A DNA stretch of 45,951 nucleotides, from positions 1 through 45,951 of the forward strand of contig CAZGFY010000019.1 of assembly GCA_964525015.1 (NCBI GenBank), written 5' to 3'. The stretch is from RGIG3102 sp964525015. Lineage in GTDB: Bacteria > Bacillota > Clostridia > Oscillospirales > Ruminococcaceae. The translations under genes were made by a program, and so were the position numbers. The stretch's first letter is position 1, and each line of letters opens with the position of its first letter. The notes under the pieces were generated by a model. That model was given only the letters and a program-made list of their open reading frames with translations. It was not told the origin of the DNA and did no database searches. This document shows positions 7,117 to 14,608 of the stretch, in pieces.

Positions 7117-7953
7117 TTAATAACCTATAATTAAGCCTTTTTCCATTGTGTAAAAGGTTGTTAAGCCTTTACAGTCTACTATTGTTATATCTTCTGTTTT
7201 CAGCTTTTCTTTAAAAATTTCTCTTGCATTAAGTGCACCCTCGTAATTTTTACAATGAGAGATAACTATCGGCATATTTTCCATATTTTTTGTTGATTTC
7301 ATAATTTCGGCCATTGCTAAAACTGCATTATTTTCACCTCTTGGTTTTTTAACAACTTCAATTTCGCCAGCACTTGTAGCAATAGCGACTGCTCGAATAC
7401 CAAGGCTAGTTGCTAGAATTCCTGCAATTTTGCTCATTCTGCCAGTTTTTATAAGATTGTCGTATCCTCCAAGAGCAAATGTTAAAAATGTGTTATCATT
7501 ATATGCATCTAAGATATCGCAAATTTCTAAAAATTCTTTGCCTTCTTCAATTAAAAGTTCTGCCTTTCTTTTTAAGAGCACCATTTTCCCTGCTGTGGCA
7601 TGCGAGTCAATTATATGAACATTTTTTTCTGGCTCAGTTTCTTTTAGCATTTCTTTTGCAATTCTAGCAGAGTTATTCGTGCCACTTAATGCACTAGTCA
7701 TCGTTATACAGATAGTGTTTTCTGCTTTTTTAAATTCATCTAAAAAGTTTTCTGGTGATGGGCAAGCAGAAGAAGATGCCTTCTTTTCAAGTGCCATCGC
7801 CTTTAATAAATCATCAATCGCTAAATTTTCATCATCTACAAATTCCTTATCGCCAACGATAATTGATAACGGTACTAAACTAATTCCGATATCACCTTTT
7901 GAGTCTTTTTTTGTTAAATCACAGCTTGAATCAAGCACAATATTCCATTTCAT
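7117..7953 (-). CDS. DegV family fatty-acid-binding protein
   Basis: 278 residues, normal for DegV/FakB-type proteins, which hold a fatty acid for phosphorylation by a FakA-type kinase and so feed exogenous fatty acids into lipid synthesis. Family marks: VLDSSCDLT at the N-terminus, the TSALSGTNNSA ligand loop, IIDSHATAG and LIKTGRMSKIAG. No FakA (DAK2-domain) kinase lies in the window, so which acyl chain or partner it uses is unknown. Ribosome-binding site GAAAGGAT before the ATG. It converges on the repressor gene and stands alone on its transcript. Confidence 0.92.
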   Translation of the reverse strand: MKWNIVLDSSCDLTKKDSKGDIGISLVPLSIIVGDKEFVDDENLAIDDLLKAMALEKKASSSACPSPENFLDEFKKAENTICITMTSALSGTNNSARIAKEMLKETEPEKNVHIIDSHATAGKMVLLKRKAELLIEEGKEFLEICDILDAYNDNTFLTFALGGYDNLIKTGRMSKIAGILATSLGIRAVAIATSAGEIEVVKKPRGENNAVLAMAEIMKSTKNMENMPIVISHCKNYEGALNAREIFKEKLKTEDITIVDCKGLTTFYTMEKGLIIGY

Positions 7954-8077
7954 TTTTTTAATCCTTTCAGTTTTGCAGATTATATTTTTATTAGCTATAT
8001 ATAATATTTTCTATCAGTATTATACATCTAGTTTATAAAACTATATTATATTATAAACCAAACTATGTCAAGCACTA

Positions 8078-8106
8078 TTGACAACGCCTTTTAAAAATTC
8101 TATAAT
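8078..8106 (+). promoter_or_regulatory. sigma-A promoter of the DUF1836 gene
   Basis: TTGACA (8078-8083), 17-base spacer, TATAAT (8101-8106), a full consensus. The start near 8113 excludes any translation start upstream of it. An inverted repeat GTTTATAA/TTATAAAC lies just upstream (about 8031-8058). Confidence 0.85.
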
Positions 8107-8161
8107 AATTCACAGAAAATACATTTTAATTTTGTTTAATTTTAAAAAGGAGCTTATTTTT

Positions 8162-8695
8162 ATGAATACTAATGATAATCCAATTAAAAACTTCAAACTG
8201 CCTAGATACAATGAGCTCCCTACAATCGATTTATATCTTGATCAAGTTATTGCCCTTATTGAGTCTACTCTTAAAGATTTAAAGCTACTTAATGATGAGC
8301 CTTTTTTAACGGCCTCCATGGTTAATAATTATGTTAAAAAAGGTATTGTTCCTGTTACTTATAAAAAGAAATATTCAAAAGAGCATATTGCTAGTATTTT
8401 TATGGTTTGCATGTATAAACAGGTTTTTTCTATGGATGAAATTAAAAAGCTTTTAGATATTCATAAAGCTATAATAGGCGATGAAAACTCTGATATAGAT
8501 ATTGAAAGAAGTTATAATTATTTTTGTAGAGAGTTTGAAAGTATTCTAATTTCAACTTTTACAAATATGCCATTACCTGAGGACTCCTCTGTTTCTTTTA
8601 CAAGTGAGCGAAATTTAATAAGAAATGCTGCAATTGCTTTTGCAAACAAGCTTTACACTTTAAGTTTATTAGATAAATTCAATACAAAAGATTAG
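8162..8695 (+). CDS. DUF1836 family putative transcriptional regulator
   Basis: 177 residues from the ATG at 8162, which follows AAAGGAGC. Longer reading upstream would begin inside the promoter. The N-terminal two thirds show the DUF1836 pattern: LPRYNELPTIDLYLDQVI, then LTASMVNNYVKKGIVP, KKKYSKEHIASIFMV and a following helix pair. This resembles a MerR-like helix-turn-helix arrangement. Targets are unknown. It lies just ahead of the polysaccharide operon but has its own promoter and terminator, so a role in regulating that operon is only a suggestion from position. Confidence 0.85.
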   Translation: MNTNDNPIKNFKLPRYNELPTIDLYLDQVIALIESTLKDLKLLNDEPFLTASMVNNYVKKGIVPVTYKKKYSKEHIASIFMVCMYKQVFSMDEIKKLLDIHKAIIGDENSDIDIERSYNYFCREFESILISTFTNMPLPEDSSVSFTSERNLIRNAAIAFANKLYTLSLLDKFNTKD

Positions 8696-8724
8696 CCTAT
8701 TTTAAGTAAGGCTAATCTTTTTTT
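8687..8724 (+). terminator. terminator of the DUF1836 gene
   Basis: AAAGATTAGCC (8687-8697) pairs with GGCTAATCTTT (8710-8720), followed by more T. The stop codon (8693-8695) lies within the left arm. Confidence 0.88.
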
Positions 8725-8743
8725 ATTTAGCATAAAATTTTAT

Positions 8744-8772
8744 TTGTTTTTTCATAAAAAATGTGCTAAAAT
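8744..8772 (+). promoter_or_regulatory. probable promoter of the polysaccharide operon
   Basis: TTGTTT (8744-8749), 17-base spacer, TAAAAT (8767-8772). The leader contains a short inverted repeat AGTGA/TCACT (8797-8813) just before the ribosome-binding site GGAGGA of fnlA. Confidence 0.55.
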
Positions 8773-8825
8773 ATTATAGATTATATCAAAATAATAGTGA
8801 TTTAAATTCACTTTGGAGGATAAAT

Positions 8826-9860
8826 ATGTTCACAAATAAAACATTACTAATTACAGGTGGCACTGGTAGCTTTGGACAAACTGTTTTAAAGCATTTTTTA
8901 ACTAGCGATATCGGAGAAATCCGAATTTTTTCAAGAGATGAAAAAAAACAGGATGATATGCGACACGATTTACAAGCAAAATACCCAAAAGATGCAGAAA
9001 AAGTAAAATTCTATATTGGAGATGTAAGAGATATAAACAGTGTAAATAATGCTATGAATGGCGTTGATTATATCTTCCACGCAGCTGCACTAAAGCAGGT
9101 TCCGTCTTGCGAATTTTTCCCAATGGAAGCAGTAAAAACAAATGTTTATGGAACTGAAAACGTTTTAACTAGTGCAATAGCTCACGGGGTTAAAAAAGTT
9201 GTATGCCTTTCAACTGATAAGGCAGCTTATCCAATAAATGCTATGGGTATATCAAAAGCGATGATGGAAAAAGTAATAGTTGCAAAAGCGAGAACTGTTG
9301 ATGAAAATAAAACTATGATTTGCTGCACTAGATACGGCAATGTTATGTGTTCAAGAGGAAGTGTTATCCCATTGTTCCGTGAGCAAATCAGAATGGGAAA
9401 ACCTTTAACTATTACAAACCCTGATATGACTAGATTCTTAATGAATTTAGATGAAGCTGTTGATTTAGTGACTTTTGCTTTTACAAATGGTAAAGCTGGG
9501 GATTTATTCGTTCAAAAAGCACCAGCTTGCACTATTCACGATTTAGCAAAAGCAACTATTGAGCTTTTTGGAAACACCGAAACTAAAATTATAGGACCAA
9601 GACACGGCGAAAAACTATACGAAACCCTTTTAACCGAAGAAGAAGCAATGAAAGCTATCGATTTAGGAGGATATTATAGAGTTCCAGCTGATAATAGAGA
9701 TCTAAACTATGATAAATACTTTATCGAAGGCAATGATACTAAAAAAATCCTAGAAGCGTACACTAGCCATAATACAGATAGACTTACAGTAGAAGAAACA
9801 ATAGATAAAATGAAAACAACCGATTACATTAAAGAGGAGCTTGCTAATTTTGAAGAGTAA
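8826..9860 (+). CDS. fnlA: UDP-GlcNAc 4,6-dehydratase / epimerase (FnlA/CapE/WbjB)
   Basis: First step of UDP-N-acetyl-L-fucosamine synthesis: converts UDP-GlcNAc to the 4-keto-6-deoxy-L-arabino-hexulose intermediate. 344 residues from the ATG after GGAGGA; an in-frame start 63 bases upstream lacks a ribosome-binding site. Rossmann motif TGGTGSFG near the N-terminus, followed by FSRDEKKQDDMRH, typical of this family. The catalytic segment STDKAAYPINAMGISK shows Met where most short-chain dehydrogenases have Tyr (M-x-x-x-K), as in CapE-type enzymes. It is the first gene of the operon, and its last 11 bases overlap the next gene. Confidence 0.93.
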   Translation: MFTNKTLLITGGTGSFGQTVLKHFLTSDIGEIRIFSRDEKKQDDMRHDLQAKYPKDAEKVKFYIGDVRDINSVNNAMNGVDYIFHAAALKQVPSCEFFPMEAVKTNVYGTENVLTSAIAHGVKKVVCLSTDKAAYPINAMGISKAMMEKVIVAKARTVDENKTMICCTRYGNVMCSRGSVIPLFREQIRMGKPLTITNPDMTRFLMNLDEAVDLVTFAFTNGKAGDLFVQKAPACTIHDLAKATIELFGNTETKIIGPRHGEKLYETLLTEEEAMKAIDLGGYYRVPADNRDLNYDKYFIEGNDTKKILEAYTSHNTDRLTVEETIDKMKTTDYIKEELANFEE

Positions 9861-10959
9861 AAAAATACTAATAACTGGCTCAAATGGCTTTGTTGGCAAA
9901 AATCTTACTGCTAATCTAATTCAAAAAGGATATACAAATTTATATCTGTATGATAGAAGCTCTTCAAATGAAGATTTAGATAATTTTTGCAAAGATGCTG
10001 AGTTTGTTTTTCATTTAGCTGGTGTTAATCGTCCATTAGATGCTAAAGAATTTTACGATGGAAACACCGATTTTTCAAAAACACTAATCGAAACATTAAA
10101 AAAGCATAATAATAAAGCCCCAATAATTATTTCATCTTCCATTCAAGCAGAGCTTGATAATGATTATGGAAAAAGCAAAAAGCTTGGCGAAGATTTATTT
10201 TTAGAAAACAAAGAAAATCCTAGCTTTATCTTTCGCTTATACGGAGTTTTTGGAAAATGGTCAAAACCTAATTACAACACAGTAGTGGCAACTTTTATGC
10301 ATAATATTATAAATGATATAGAAGTTACAATTTCTGATGAAACTCACCTATTAAAGCTTTGCTATATTGATGATGTTGTGGATAAATTTATAGCTATTTT
10401 AGAAAACACAGATAACTATAAAGCAGGATTTTTAGAAATCGACACTCACCATAATATAACTCTTGGCAGTTTATATAATATTATTTTACAGTTTAAAAAG
10501 AGTAGAGAAAACTTAGTTATGCCTAGTTTAGATGGCTTATTAATGAGAAGATTATACGGAACATTTTTAAGTTTTTTACCAAAAGACAGATTTTCCTACC
10601 CTTTAGAAAAGCATACAGATAATAGGGGCTGGCTAAGTGAATTTATTAAATCCGAGAGTTTTGGGCAAATTTTCATTAGCACAACAAAACCTGGTATAAC
10701 AAGGGGCAATCACTGGCACAACACCAAGGTTGAGAAATTCTTTGTTATAAAAGGAAAAGCCGAAATTGCATTTAGAAATGTTTTAAATAATGAAATTTTA
10801 TACTACACAGTAGATGGAAACCATCCGACAGTAGTTGATATCCCAGTTGGCTACACTCACTCTATTAAAAACATCGGTGATGATGAATTAATTTGCTTAT
10901 TTTGGTCGAGCGAGATTTTCAATCAAGAAAAACCAGACACTTATTATTTAGAAGTTTAA
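9850..10959 (+). CDS. fnlB: bifunctional cupin epimerase / reductase (FnlB/CapF/WbjC)
   Basis: Second step to UDP-L-FucNAc: the C-terminal cupin epimerises C3 and the N-terminal reductase reduces the 4-keto group, giving UDP-2-acetamido-2,6-dideoxy-L-talose. 369 residues if it starts at TTG 9850, exactly the size of CapF. The ribosome-binding site GAGGAG (9834-9839) is 10 bases before that TTG but only one base before the TTG at 9841. N-terminal NAD(P) motif ITGSNGFVGKN; cupin at about 250-369 with metal-binding GNHWHNTKVEKF. It overlaps fnlA by 11 bases, so the two are translationally coupled. A structured leader for the next gene begins 10 bases after the stop. Confidence 0.93.
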   Translation: MKSKKILITGSNGFVGKNLTANLIQKGYTNLYLYDRSSSNEDLDNFCKDAEFVFHLAGVNRPLDAKEFYDGNTDFSKTLIETLKKHNNKAPIIISSSIQAELDNDYGKSKKLGEDLFLENKENPSFIFRLYGVFGKWSKPNYNTVVATFMHNIINDIEVTISDETHLLKLCYIDDVVDKFIAILENTDNYKAGFLEIDTHHNITLGSLYNIILQFKKSRENLVMPSLDGLLMRRLYGTFLSFLPKDRFSYPLEKHTDNRGWLSEFIKSESFGQIFISTTKPGITRGNHWHNTKVEKFFVIKGKAEIAFRNVLNNEILYYTVDGNHPTVVDIPVGYTHSIKNIGDDELICLFWSSEIFNQEKPDTYYLEV

Positions 10960-10968
10960 AAAGGAAAC

Positions 10969-11082
10969 AAGTTTGAAAAAATTTCAAACTTTGAGTTTTG
11001 TGTCTTTCGCTGTGATGTATTAGCGAATGTTTGCTATTTTTTAATATGTATGTGGCAAACTACACAAAGCATCAAGAAAGGA
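10969..11082 (+). promoter_or_regulatory. repeated structured leader, copy A (upstream of wecB)
   Basis: Stem 1 is 10969-10978 with 10982-10991 (AAGTTTGAAA and its complement). Stem 2 is TTTGTGT (10997-11003) with ACACAAA (11062-11068). Inside stem 2 are TTCGCT/AGCGAA (11006-11011 with 11022-11027) and GTTTGC/GCAAAC (11029-11034 with 11055-11060). The element ends in CATCAAGAAAGGA (11070-11082), whose AAGAAAGGA is the ribosome-binding site of wecB. CTTTC in the third stem's 5' arm could instead pair with GAAAG of the ribosome-binding site, giving an on/off switch. Copies B (41561-41674) and C (44099-44164) share the plan. It lies within the operon and carries no T-tract, so translational control is likelier than termination. 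I do not recognise it as a named RNA family. Confidence 0.7.
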
Positions 11083-11094
11083 ATATTAATATTT

Positions 11095-12237
11095 ATGAAT
11101 AAACTAAAAGTTATGACTATTGTTGGCACACGTCCTGAAATTATTAGGCTGTGCGAAGTTATAAAAGCCTGTGATAAGTATTTTAATCACATACTAGTTC
11201 ACACAGGGCAAAACTATGATTACACTTTAAATGAAATATTCTTTGAAGAATTAGAATTGCGTCAGCCTGATTATTTTTTAAGCTGTGTTGGAAATCATTT
11301 AGGGGAAAGTATGGGTAATATACTAGCAAAATCTTATGAAGTTTTAGCTAAAGAAAAGCCAGATGCTTTATTAGTTTTAGGTGATACAAACAGCTGTCTT
11401 GCTGCAATTAGTGCAAAAAGATTAAAAATCCCAGTATTTCATATGGAAGCTGGCAACAGATGTTTTGATCAGAACTTGCCTGAAGAAATAAACAGAAGAA
11501 TAGTAGACCACACTTCTGATGTTAATTTGCCATATACTGAGCATTCAAGAAGATATCTAATCAGCGAAGGAATTGCAAAAGAGCGAATTTTTGTTACTGG
11601 TAGTCCTATGCAAGAAGTTTTAACTAGATTTGAAAAAGAGATTAACTCTTCTAAAGTTTTAAAAACTCTTGATTTAGAAAAAGGCAAATATTTTATTGTT
11701 TCTCTTCATAGAGAAGAAAATTTAGATAATGAAAAACGTTTTTATTCTCTAATGAACGCTTTAAATACAATAGCTGAAACTTATAAAATGCCAGTTGTTT
11801 ATTCAATGCACCCAAGGAGCAAAAAGAAAATCGAAGAAAAGGGCTTTGTTTTCCATGAAAATATTAGAGCACTCCCACCTTTTGGATTTTTTGATTATAA
11901 TAAACTGCAAAAAAATGCATACTGCGTTCTTTCAGATAGTGGAACACTTCCTGAAGAAAGTGCAATTTTAGATTTTGCAGGGGTATCTTTAAGAAACTCA
12001 ACTGAAAGACCGGAAGTTTTAGATAAAGGCAGTGTTATTATCGGTGGCACAACAGCAAGACAGGTTTTAGAAGCTATCGAAATGAGCCACGCTATGAAAC
12101 AAAATGATGAGCCTTATGTTTTAGCGCCAGATTACATTGACACAAATGTTTCAATAAAAGTTGTTAAAATAATTCAAAGCTATTATAAAATAGTTAATGA
12201 ATTTGTTTGGAGAAAAGAAATAACAGACGAAACCTAA
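11095..12237 (+). CDS. wecB: UDP-N-acetyl sugar 2-epimerase (WecB family; FnlC/CapG/WbjD type)
   Basis: Third step: inverts C2 of UDP-2-acetamido-2,6-dideoxy-L-talose to give UDP-L-FucNAc. 380 residues from the ATG after AAGAAAGGA; an ATG 45 bases upstream lies inside the leader structure. Family motifs: VGTRPEIIRL at the N-terminus, HTGQNYD, LGDTNSCLAA, HMEAGNRCFDQNLPEEINR and the substrate-binding SDSGTLPEES. Sitting directly behind fnlA and fnlB, it is assigned to the fucosamine branch rather than to UDP-ManNAc formation. That assignment rests on context and on the FnlC-like HMEAGNRCFD segment. A small hairpin spans the stop codon (AACAGAC 12222-12228 with GTCTGTT 12241-12247). Confidence 0.93.
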   Translation: MNKLKVMTIVGTRPEIIRLCEVIKACDKYFNHILVHTGQNYDYTLNEIFFEELELRQPDYFLSCVGNHLGESMGNILAKSYEVLAKEKPDALLVLGDTNSCLAAISAKRLKIPVFHMEAGNRCFDQNLPEEINRRIVDHTSDVNLPYTEHSRRYLISEGIAKERIFVTGSPMQEVLTRFEKEINSSKVLKTLDLEKGKYFIVSLHREENLDNEKRFYSLMNALNTIAETYKMPVVYSMHPRSKKKIEEKGFVFHENIRALPPFGFFDYNKLQKNAYCVLSDSGTLPEESAILDFAGVSLRNSTERPEVLDKGSVIIGGTTARQVLEAIEMSHAMKQNDEPYVLAPDYIDTNVSIKVVKIIQSYYKIVNEFVWRKEITDET

Positions 12238-12259
12238 GTAGTCTGTTTTCTAAAAATAT

Positions 12260-13483
12260 ATGAAAAAAAGAATTTTAATTGTTAGCCAGCATTTTTGGCC
12301 TGAAAATTTTAGAATTAGTGATATTACAAAAGGATTTTCTGAAAATGATATCGAAGTTGATGTACTTTGTGGTATCCCAAACTATCCTAATGGAAAAATA
12401 CCAGATGGATACGGATTTTTCAAAAATTTAAAGCAAGAATATCACAAAGTCAATGTTTATAGAGCTTGGGAAATTACAAGAAAAGGAAATAGTAGTATTA
12501 GAATTTTTTTAAACTACATTTCATTTCCATTTTTTGCATCATTTAAAGTTTTAACTTTATTAAATAAAAAATATGATGCAGTTTTTTGCTATGAAACCAG
12601 CCCTGTTTATATGATTTTTCCTGCAATTATTTTTTCTAAAATAAAAAAAGTACCACTCACCACATACGTTCTAGACTTATGGCCTGAAAATTTATACTCT
12701 GTTTTAAATGTTCAAAATAAATTTTTAAGAAAAATTTTAAAAACAACAAGTGATTGGCATTATAAAAAAAGTGATAAATTAATTGCAATGAGCCCATCTT
12801 TAAATGAAGTATTAAAAAATGTTACAAATAAAACAAGTGATAAAATCGCAACCATCCCACAATACTGCGAAGAATTATACGAAACTGAAATTTTTGATGA
12901 AACTTTAAATAATAGATATAAACATTATTTCAAAATCGTTTATGCTGGAAATATATCCCCTGCTCAAAATTTACAGGTGCTAATAAGGGCTATTAAAATT
13001 ATCAAATCACAAAATATATCTGATATTAAATGTATTATCGTTGGTGATGGTATGAGTAAAAATGAGATTGAAAATCTAGCAAAGCGCGAAGATGTTTTTG
13101 AATATTTTGATTTTTTAGGCTCAAAACCAGTTGAAGATATGCCAATTTATCACACTTTAGCTGATGTTTTATTTGCCTCTTTAGCCAAAAGTGATGATAT
13201 TGGCCTTACAATACCTGCAAAAATAACAAGTTATCTTGCAGCAAAACGCCCAGTTTTAACTAGTATGGATGGCGAGGGTGCCCTTGTTGTAGATAGGGCA
13301 AATTGCGGATATTCTTCAAAAGCAGATGATGAAATTACACTTAGCGAAAACATTTTAAAATTATATAATCTATCTTTAGAAAAAAGAAAAATTCTAGGTG
13401 AAAACGCTTTAAACTATCACCTAGAAAACCACAAACGAAGTAAAGTATTAAATCAATTAATTGATTTTATTTTTAATAAATAA
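12260..13483 (+). CDS. GT4 glycosyltransferase, WbuB-like (probable L-FucNAc transferase)
   Basis: 407 residues, GT-B fold. The N-terminal acceptor domain begins VSQHFWPENFRISDITKGF and contains GIPNYPNGKIPDGYG. The C-terminal donor domain holds YAGNISPAQNLQ, IIVGDGMSKNEIENLA and the nucleotide-sugar loop SDDIGLTIPAKITSYLAAKRP. This pattern matches WbuB-type transferases, which move L-FucNAc. With UDP-L-FucNAc made by the three genes upstream, this is the likely donor. No clear Shine-Dalgarno precedes its ATG, which lies 22 bases after wecB, so it may depend on translational coupling or leaderless-type initiation. Confidence 0.88.
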   Translation: MKKRILIVSQHFWPENFRISDITKGFSENDIEVDVLCGIPNYPNGKIPDGYGFFKNLKQEYHKVNVYRAWEITRKGNSSIRIFLNYISFPFFASFKVLTLLNKKYDAVFCYETSPVYMIFPAIIFSKIKKVPLTTYVLDLWPENLYSVLNVQNKFLRKILKTTSDWHYKKSDKLIAMSPSLNEVLKNVTNKTSDKIATIPQYCEELYETEIFDETLNNRYKHYFKIVYAGNISPAQNLQVLIRAIKIIKSQNISDIKCIIVGDGMSKNEIENLAKREDVFEYFDFLGSKPVEDMPIYHTLADVLFASLAKSDDIGLTIPAKITSYLAAKRPVLTSMDGEGALVVDRANCGYSSKADDEITLSENILKLYNLSLEKRKILGENALNYHLENHKRSKVLNQLIDFIFNK

Positions 13484-13495
13484 GGAGGATAAACT

Positions 13496-14197
13496 TTGAA
13501 AACTTTAGTTATAATACCTTGTTATAATGAAGAGGAAAGTATTTTATCTTTTATAACCAATTTAAAAAATCAAGCCCCAGACGTTGATTATTTAATAGTC
13601 AATGATTCTTCAACAGATTCTACTCTTTCTATATTAGAAAAAGAAAATCTAAACTATATTAATAATCCAATTAATCTTGGCATTGGTGGCGGTGTGCAAG
13701 CTGGATATATTTATGCTAGAAATAACGGCTATGATATAGCAGTTCAAATGGACGGCGACGGACAGCACCCAGCCGAATTTTTAAACACTGTGTGCGAGCC
13801 TATAAAAAAAGGCGAATGTAATATGAGTATTGGCTCAAGATTTATAAAAAAAGAAGGATTTCAAAGCTCTTTTTTAAGAAGACTTGGAATAACTATCATT
13901 TCAACTTTAATTTTTATTCTAACAGGCAAAAAAGTGAAAGATGTCACTAGTGGATTTCGTGCTTGCGATAGTAAAATGATAGCTTTTTTCGCTGATAACT
14001 ATGCAGACGACTACCCAGAGCCTGAGGCAATTATGGAATGCTTAATGAATAATTTTACAGTGTGTGAAGTTGCCGTTGAAATGGAAGAAAGAGTTGGTGG
14101 TATATCTTCTATAAGAAGCTTTAAAAGCGTTTATTATATGATTAAAGTTTGCTTATCGCTAGTTATTCATCGAATTTCATTTTCCAAAAACAAATAA
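13496..14197 (+). CDS. GT2 glycosyltransferase (dolichyl/undecaprenyl-phosphate type)
   Basis: 233 residues, TTG start at 13496 behind a strong TAAGGAGGAT site; there is no ATG near. GT-A fold: IPCYNEEESI, NDSSTDST and the metal-binding QMDGDGQHP are all present, with a basic C-terminus. It has no extra membrane helices, so it resembles DPM1-like enzymes that load a sugar onto a polyprenyl phosphate. The following DUF2304 gene is a frequent neighbour of such GT2 proteins and may anchor it. Donor sugar unknown. Confidence 0.9.
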   Translation: MKTLVIIPCYNEEESILSFITNLKNQAPDVDYLIVNDSSTDSTLSILEKENLNYINNPINLGIGGGVQAGYIYARNNGYDIAVQMDGDGQHPAEFLNTVCEPIKKGECNMSIGSRFIKKEGFQSSFLRRLGITIISTLIFILTGKKVKDVTSGFRACDSKMIAFFADNYADDYPEPEAIMECLMNNFTVCEVAVEMEERVGGISSIRSFKSVYYMIKVCLSLVIHRISFSKNK

Positions 14198-14215
14198 AGG
14201 AGTATTTCTTATATT

Positions 14216-14608
14216 ATGAATATATTAACTTTGATAAATGATAATATCTTGCAAGTGCTTTTAATTTTAGGCGCATTTACATTGCTTTCTATGATAATTT
14301 ATCTTATTAAAAAAGAAAAATTAGAAGTTAAATATGCAATTATATGGCTGATTTTTAGTTTAGTTATGATATTTTTTGCATTTTTCCCTTACATTGTTTA
14401 TGTTTTAGGGGATATTTCTGGGGTTGTAAATCCAGTTAACTTTATATTTTTAACTCAAATTATCTTTATTCTTTTAATTTTGTTATCCGTTTCAGCTATA
14501 ATTTCTGGATTTTCAAAAAAAATTAAAAGACTCGCTCAAACTATCGCTATCTTAGAAAAAAGACTTCGTGAACTTGAAGCAAAAGAAAATAAGGACGGTT
14601 TAGAATAA
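14216..14608 (+). CDS. DUF2304 membrane protein, GT2 partner
   Basis: 130 residues with three hydrophobic segments (about 11-29, 40-62, 78-103). A charged helix at the C-terminus (KRLAQTIAILEKRLRELEAK) has coiled-coil character. This is the typical DUF2304 build. The family is usually found next to GT2 transferases, as here, and may form the membrane anchor or a partner subunit for them. A GGAG-like site lies before the ATG. The stop codon is directly followed by the start of the next gene. Confidence 0.88.
   Translation: MNILTLINDNILQVLLILGAFTLLSMIIYLIKKEKLEVKYAIIWLIFSLVMIFFAFFPYIVYVLGDISGVVNPVNFIFLTQIIFILLILLSVSAIISGFSKKIKRLAQTIAILEKRLRELEAKENKDGLE

Noticed and set aside
8078..8161. Longer N-terminus for the DUF1836 protein
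   Set aside because: It would begin at the TTG of the -35 element and include the -10; the predicted transcript starts downstream, and a good ribosome-binding site precedes 8162.
11050..11094. Longer N-terminus for WecB starting at 11050
   Set aside because: This ATG lies inside the structured leader without a ribosome-binding site; the next ATG has one and gives the usual family start.
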